DNA of 35,245 nt. It comes from an uncultured Pseudorhodobacter sp. (GTDB taxonomy: Bacteria > Pseudomonadota > Alphaproteobacteria > Rhodobacterales > Rhodobacteraceae). Of the stretch, positions 31,164-35,245 are shown piece by piece. The DNA lies in NCBI GenBank assembly GCA_913062925.1, contig CAJXWJ010000036.1:1-35245 (forward strand), written 5' to 3'. Both the position numbers and the translations under genes were made by a program. Within the stretch, counting starts at the first letter, position 1; each line of letters opens with the position of its first letter. The notes under the pieces were generated by a model. It saw only the letters and a list, made by a program, of their open reading frames with translations. It searched no databases and was not told the DNA's origin.

Positions 31164-32464
31164 AGCTTGCGCAACACGCCTTCAAACGCGGTCAGGAAGG
31201 TATCGACATTCTGCATCGAGAACACCAGAGGCGGGCGGATTTTCAGCACATGCGCCTGCGGTCCGGTGGCCGAGATCAGCACCCGCGCCTCGCGCAGGCC
31301 ATTGACGATCCGCCCCGTCAGGGCGGCATCGGGCGCGCCATCGCGGATGATGTCTTGGCCCAAGAACAGCCCCACCGCGCGCAGCTGCCCCAAACACTCA
31401 AAGTGGCTGGCAAGCCCGCGCAGGCCTTCGGCAAAGGCCGCCCCCACCACGCGGGCGTTGTCTTGCAGATGTTCGTTTTGCACCACCTCTAGCACCGCCA
31501 TCGCCGTGGCCGCAGCCACCGCATTGCCGCCAAAGGTGTTGAAATACCGCGCCTTTGAGCCAAAGGCCGCAAGCACCTCTGGCCTGATCACCAGTCCGGC
31601 CACCGGATAGCCATTGCCCATCGGCTTGCCCAGACTGACCATATCGGGGATCAGGCCGTGGCGCTGAAACCCCCACATCGCCTCGCCTGTGCGACCAAAG
31701 CCGGGCTGCACCTCATCGGCAATAAACAGCCCACCTGCCGCGCGAATGGCCTCGGCTGCGGGGCGCAAGAACCCTGCGGGGTCAACGAAGACCCCATCCG
31801 AGGAAAACACCGTATCCACGATCAGCGCCGCAGGTTTGATGCCGTGGCGCAGCAGATCGTCAATCGCCGCTTGCACGCCTGCGGCAAAATCTGCGCCCAC
31901 ATCGCCCGCACCCTTGGGCGCAGGCACCAGCCGCACGTGTTCGCCGAGTGCAACGCCAGTGCCAAGGCTGGGCGACATGCCGGCGATGGTATGGGTGACG
32001 CCGTGATAGGCGTTGTCGGTGACGATAAACCCGGTGCCGCCGGTATGGGCGCAGGCGATGCGGTAGGCCAGATCATTGGCCTCGGACCCGGTGCAGGTCA
32101 TCATCAGATGGCTGAGTTCGCTGGGGAAATGCGCCAGCAAAGCCTCGGCGTAATCCAGCACGGTGTCGTGCAAATAGCGGGTGTGGCTGGCAAAAACCGC
32201 CGCCTGCCGCGCGGTTGCGGCCACCACATGCGGGTGGCAATGCCCCACTGAGGCCACGTTGTTATAGGTATCGAGATAGGCCTTGCCGTCTTTGTCATAA
32301 AGCCAAACGCCTTCGCCGCGCACCAGATGCACCGGCGTTTCGTAAAACAGCCGATAGGCCGGACCCAAGGCGCGCACGCGGCGCGCCACCAGCGCTTGAT
32401 CCTCGGCGGAAAGATTGCCGCGCCCTGCCACATAGGCGTTCACCATTTGGCCGGTATTGGTCAT
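31160..32464 (-). CDS. Class III PLP-dependent aminotransferase / phospholyase-like enzyme
   Basis: This 434-residue fold-type I PLP enzyme has the PLP-phosphate motif TGSEAN at 126-131, NAYHGVTHTIAG at 151-162, Asp250 in ADEVQPGFGRTG and Schiff-base Lys280 in SLGKPMGNGYP. Within class III, the D-T-Y-N-N-V-A-S-V-G-H-C-H-P stretch (65-78) is the form found in the AGXT2L/phospholyase branch, whose human members split phosphoethanolamine or 5-phosphohydroxylysine. Its ATG overlaps the TGA of an APH-type kinase gene (32461-32464), so kinase and lyase are made together; phosphorylation followed by ammonia and phosphate elimination is the inferred joint reaction. A plain aminotransferase activity is the alternative. 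Confidence 0.85.
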   Translation of the reverse strand: MTNTGQMVNAYVAGRGNLSAEDQALVARRVRALGPAYRLFYETPVHLVRGEGVWLYDKDGKAYLDTYNNVASVGHCHPHVVAATARQAAVFASHTRYLHDTVLDYAEALLAHFPSELSHLMMTCTGSEANDLAYRIACAHTGGTGFIVTDNAYHGVTHTIAGMSPSLGTGVALGEHVRLVPAPKGAGDVGADFAAGVQAAIDDLLRHGIKPAALIVDTVFSSDGVFVDPAGFLRPAAEAIRAAGGLFIADEVQPGFGRTGEAMWGFQRHGLIPDMVSLGKPMGNGYPVAGLVIRPEVLAAFGSKARYFNTFGGNAVAAATAMAVLEVVQNEHLQDNARVVGAAFAEGLRGLASHFECLGQLRAVGLFLGQDIIRDGAPDAALTGRIVNGLREARVLISATGPQAHVLKIRPPLVFSMQNVDTFLTAFEGVLRKL

Positions 32465-33471
32465 AGCTGCTCCAGTTCTTTTAAAACGCTGCTGCGATCT
32501 AGCTCTGCCAAGGCGATCAGCCCGACGCGGGCGGCGGCGAAATTGCGCAGGATATAGGCTGCATTTTCAGGATAGCGCGCCGCACGCGCCGAGGTGATGG
32601 CGATGGTGGTCAGCATCCGCGTCGCCGCCAGATCGGGCAGCAAGGCGCGCTCGGTCGCGGTCAGCGGCAGCACGGCGTGATAGGCGCGGGCAAAGGTGGT
32701 GAGGCTGTGCAATGGCGCGCGCGGGTCCAGCTGATAGGCCGCCGCAATCGCCACATCGCAGATCAGCGGCGTGCGCACCATATCGCCAAAATCCAGCACA
32801 CCTGCGATGCGGTCGGGCGCATCGGGGGCGCAAAGCACGTTATGCGGGTTCAGATCGTTATGCACCACCTGCCAGCGCAAATCGGGCAGGGCGGGGGCGA
32901 TATCGGCGTTGTATCGCGCAAGCGTGGCCGCCGCCAAATCGCGCAGCGCGGGGTCGGCAATCGCGGGCAACAGGGGCTGCAAGGCGGCGGCCTGTTTCAG
33001 ATCCCATTGCAGCACATAATCTGCGGCCGGATGCGAAAACCCCTGCAAGCCCAGCGCCAGCCGTGCCGCCATCCGCGCCAGATCGGCAGCCTGCGCATCC
33101 GAGCGCGGGGTCAGATGCTGCGGTGTGCCCTCCAGATAGGTCAGCACCCGCAAAATTCCTTGCGGGGTCGGCACTTGGGTCTGGCCGTCAAGGCTGCGGA
33201 TCAGCCGCGGCACCGGCAGGCCTGCGGCTTGCAGATGCAGCAGGGCGCGGGTTTGAAAATCGGTCACCTCGGCAGGTTCGGCGGGGTTGGCAAGTTTGAT
33301 CACATAGCCCTGTTCGGGCGTGGCCAGATGCAGGTTCAAATCCCGCTCGGAGGTCAGGGCGCGCAGTGGGCCGCGCAGGCCGTAGTGCTGCGCCACCAGC
33401 GCGGCCAGATCGGCTTGCGCCATCTGCGGCGGTGCCGAGCCAAGCAAAGATCCAAGCGTCGCGTCGGTCAT
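32461..33471 (-). CDS. APH-family phosphotransferase, hydroxylysine-kinase-like
   Basis: This 336-residue small-molecule kinase has the aminoglycoside phosphotransferase fold. The catalytic loop HNDLNPHN is at 204-211 and the metal-binding LDFGD at 226-230. The N-terminal S-E-R-D-L-N-L segment (41-47) aligns in position with the S-E-R-D-x-N-F of hydroxylysine kinase-type (AGPHD1) proteins. It is coupled by ATGA to the downstream class III PLP enzyme, which matches the animal HYKK + PHYKPL pair. Homoserine-kinase-like or choline-kinase-like activity is also possible. The start could be extended or shortened slightly; ATG 33471 is the first in frame. It is divergent from the cbiX-like gene. Confidence 0.85.
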   Translation of the reverse strand: MTDATLGSLLGSAPPQMAQADLAALVAQHYGLRGPLRALTSERDLNLHLATPEQGYVIKLANPAEPAEVTDFQTRALLHLQAAGLPVPRLIRSLDGQTQVPTPQGILRVLTYLEGTPQHLTPRSDAQAADLARMAARLALGLQGFSHPAADYVLQWDLKQAAALQPLLPAIADPALRDLAAATLARYNADIAPALPDLRWQVVHNDLNPHNVLCAPDAPDRIAGVLDFGDMVRTPLICDVAIAAAYQLDPRAPLHSLTTFARAYHAVLPLTATERALLPDLAATRMLTTIAITSARAARYPENAAYILRNFAAARVGLIALAELDRSSVLKELEQL

Positions 33472-33540
33472 ATCTGCCCCAAACTCTGTGCCGCCACAGG
33501 GCCTTGCGCGCAGGGCCTTGTCAAGCGGTCAGCGCAGCCC

Positions 33541-33568
33541 TTGCACCTTTGCGCCAAATCCCTAGGGT
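33541..33568 (+). promoter_or_regulatory. Candidate promoter of the CbiX-like gene
   Basis: TTGCAC (33541-33546) and TAGGGT (33563-33568) are 16 nt apart. The start point would be about 15 nt before ATG 33589, with ribosome site AAGGAG (33577-33582) inside the leader. Confidence 0.4.
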
Positions 33569-33588
33569 CGGCGCAAAAGGAGCCTGTG

Positions 33589-34299
33589 ATGCCAGATACC
33601 GTCTTGCCCCCCGTTCTGATCGTCGCCCATGGCCAGCCCGCAGCGCCAGCCGCTGCGGCAGCCGAGCTTGCACGCTTTGCAGCACAGGTTGCAGCGCTTT
33701 GTCCGGATCGGCAGATCGCCTCGGTGACTTTGGCCGAAGAGGGCGGCTTGGCCAAGGCCGTGGCCGCCTTGGGCGCGGGGGGGCGGCTGTTTCCGATGTT
33801 CATGGCGGGCGGCTGGTTCACCCGTGTGCATCTGCCTGCCAAGCTGCGCGAGGCGGGGGCGCTGGGCTGGCAGGTGCTGGAGCCCTTTGGCTGCGACCCA
33901 GCGCTTGCCGATCTTGCGGTGACTTTGGTGCGCGAGACCGGGGCGCATCAGGTGATTTTGGCCGCGCATGGCTCGTTCAAAAGCAGCGTGCCTTCGGATA
34001 TCGCCTATGCTTTGGCCGAAAAGATCAGCGCCGAGACCGGGGCCGAGGTGCGCGCAGGCTTTATCGACCAAGACCCGCAGCTTGCCAGCCTGACGGGGTT
34101 TGGTCAGATCTGCCTGCCGTTTTTTGCGGCCGCAGGCGGGCATGTCACCCAAGATATTCCGGCGGCTTTGGCGCAGGCGGGCTTTGCGGGCCGCATCCTG
34201 CCGCCGATCGGGCTTGACCCGCGGGCGGTGGCGGTGGTGGCCGCGGCCTTGCAGGCAGGTCGCCCGGTCTGCGCCACGGCCTGCCGCTATCAGCGCTAG
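33589..34299 (+). CDS. CbiX/SirB-like chelatase family protein
   Basis: This 236-residue protein resembles long-form CbiX/SirB sirohydrochlorin chelatases, which insert Co2+ or Fe2+ into sirohydrochlorin. Both halves keep a His in the right place: His14 in IVAHGQP and His127 in AAHGSFKSS. The second half ends with PFFAAAGGHVTQDIPAAL and PPIGLDPRAV. ATG 33589 follows AAGGAG at good spacing; an in-frame opening far upstream is antisense to the kinase and is rejected. No cobalamin or siroheme genes are nearby, so the natural substrate is uncertain. Its TAG overlaps the convergent glutamine synthetase stop (CTAG, 34296-34299). Confidence 0.78.
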   Translation: MPDTVLPPVLIVAHGQPAAPAAAAAELARFAAQVAALCPDRQIASVTLAEEGGLAKAVAALGAGGRLFPMFMAGGWFTRVHLPAKLREAGALGWQVLEPFGCDPALADLAVTLVRETGAHQVILAAHGSFKSSVPSDIAYALAEKISAETGAEVRAGFIDQDPQLASLTGFGQICLPFFAAAGGHVTQDIPAALAQAGFAGRILPPIGLDPRAVAVVAAALQAGRPVCATACRYQR

Positions 34300-35245
34300 A
34301 CCGTGTGCAGGTAAAGGTCGAAATCCACCTCTGAGACCCGCCGCATCACCCGCGCATATTCGGCGGCTTTGATCGCGGTAAAGGTGCGGTGCATCGCCTC
34401 GCCCAAGGCCTGCTTTAGGAAATCGCTGGCCTTTGCGGCCTCGATCGCCGAGCGCCAATCGACCGGGATCGCAGGCGCGTCTTGGCCGGCGTCATAGCCG
34501 TTTCCAGTGGTTTCGGGGCCGGGGTCGATCTGATGTTTTAAGCCGTGGCGAATGCCTGCAAGCACGGTTGCGGCCACCAGATAGGGGTTGGCATCCACCC
34601 CCGCTGGGCGATGTTCGATCCGGCGCGCGCGGATATCGCCTGCCGGAATCCGCAAGGCGACCGAGCGGTTGTTCACCCCCCAGGTCGGGCTGACCGGCGC
34701 ATAGGAATTGCTGGCAAAGCGGCGCCAGGAATTGGCATGCGGTGCGAAAATCAGCATCGATTCCGCCATGGTGGCGCGCAGACCGCCAATCGCATGCAGG
34801 ATCGTCGGGTTATACTGCCCCTCATTGGCTTCAACAAAGACATTGACCCCAGCCTCATCCAGCATCGAGACGTGGAAATGCATCCCCGAGCCTGCGTAAT
34901 CTTCGTTCGGTTTCGCCATAAAGCAGGCGGTCACCCCATGCAGCCGCGCATGGCTGCGCACGATGCGCTTTAGCCGCAGCAGATCGTCCGCCGCCTGCAT
35001 GACATCTTCGCGGTAATGCAGCGTCAGCTCGTATTGGCCGGGGGCGAATTCTGAAATAAGCGTTTCGGCCTTGATCCCGGCCAGCTTGGCATCGGCATAA
35101 ATATCGTTGAACAGCGGCAACATGCCGTGCAGCTGATCGACCGAATAGACATCGGTTTTAGAATTGCGCCGCCCGTCCAAGACATCGCGCGCAGGCACCA
35201 TCTTGCCATCTGCGCCGCGCTCGTTTTCCAGCAAGAAGAACTCCA
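34296..35245 (-). CDS. Glutamine synthetase family protein (gamma-glutamyl ligase type), 5' end outside window
   Basis: The C-terminal 316 residues of a glutamine synthetase-fold enzyme are present; the frame continues to the window edge. Visible are KPNEDYAGSGMHFHVSML (ATP/glutamate site), the NSWRRFASNSYAPVSPTWGVNNRSVALR block and the metal/ATP segment RRIEHRPAGVDANPYL. The sequence lies closer to GlnA-like gamma-glutamylpolyamine/amine synthetases (PuuA-like) than to assimilatory GlnA, which carries a longer Tyr-adenylylation loop. The protein ends in DFDLYLHTV. The stop overlaps the CbiX-like gene's stop by four bases. The nearby kinase-lyase genes fit an amine-catabolism setting (inference). 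Confidence 0.88.
   Translation of the reverse strand, partial: EFFLLENERGADGKMVPARDVLDGRRNSKTDVYSVDQLHGMLPLFNDIYADAKLAGIKAETLISEFAPGQYELTLHYREDVMQAADDLLRLKRIVRSHARLHGVTACFMAKPNEDYAGSGMHFHVSMLDEAGVNVFVEANEGQYNPTILHAIGGLRATMAESMLIFAPHANSWRRFASNSYAPVSPTWGVNNRSVALRIPAGDIRARRIEHRPAGVDANPYLVAATVLAGIRHGLKHQIDPGPETTGNGYDAGQDAPAIPVDWRSAIEAAKASDFLKQALGEAMHRTFTAIKAAEYARVMRRVSEVDFDLYLHTV

Noticed and set aside
1-35245. CRISPR array, prophage, insertion sequence or integrative element
   Set aside because: No spaced direct repeats, transposase, integrase, or phage genes were seen. tRNA-Met at 20621 has no adjacent integrase or duplicated 3' end.

Overview
This window looks like a chromosomal contig end from a GC-rich alphaproteobacterium of the Rhodobacteraceae/Paracoccaceae type. 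The pointers are family architecture and gene order: an lgt - SAM methyltransferase - pgeF operon, a DUF1150 gene behind a small heat-shock gene, a fused allantoinase/OHCU decarboxylase, an FAD-oxidoreductase-SelD fusion and very dense packing with ATGA overlaps. Genus cannot be set from sequence alone. I see no integrase, transposase, phage gene or CRISPR array. The first 67 bases are not biological: they are a degraded Illumina P7 adapter with an 8-nt index, so the contig starts with uncut adapter and real sequence begins at about 68.

Layout. 68-2984: end of a GNAT gene, an EamA/DMT exporter, a GNAT-Nudix pair and a second DMT permease. 3019-4853: purK, purE and a DUF465 gene, all on the minus strand. 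5048-7969: small heat-shock protein plus DUF1150, cytochrome b561, trxB, and an Lrp/AsnC regulator divergent from trxB. 7970-8474: hairpins, a strong intrinsic terminator and a 49-residue gene. 8731-11407: pgeF, NDUFAF7-like methyltransferase and lgt in one minus-strand operon. 11529-13650: ubiK, a family-2 glycosyltransferase and pth. 13676-16980: the 2-selenouridine pair selU and selD, convergent. 17090-20489: a short rpoN and a solitary HyuA-type hydantoinase/oxoprolinase. 20621-20697: tRNA-Met(CAT).

20941-27152 is a purine/ureide catabolism block: an NTF2-like protein and a PuuE-like deacetylase (translationally coupled), 5-hydroxyisourate hydrolase, fused allantoinase-OHCU decarboxylase, (S)-ureidoglycine aminohydrolase, ureidoglycolate lyase and an NCS2 urate/xanthine permease. 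Together these carry imported urate products from hydroxyisourate to glyoxylate. Urate oxidase and allantoate amidohydrolase are not in the window.

27182-35245 holds a serine hydrolase, a GNAT protein, a 4-coumarate-CoA-ligase-like enzyme, an endonuclease/exonuclease/phosphatase-family protein, an APH-type kinase coupled to a class III PLP enzyme (resembling the hydroxylysine kinase/phospholyase pair of animals), a CbiX-like chelatase and a glutamine synthetase family gene cut by the window edge.

The points most worth a second look are the adapter, the kinase/phospholyase/glutamine-synthetase neighbourhood, the NTF2 + deacetylase pair beside the ureide genes, the 49-residue gene with its own terminator, two matching heat-shock-like promoters (hsp20 and ubiK), and a dispersed intergenic element that also supplies the last codons of the hyuA-like gene.
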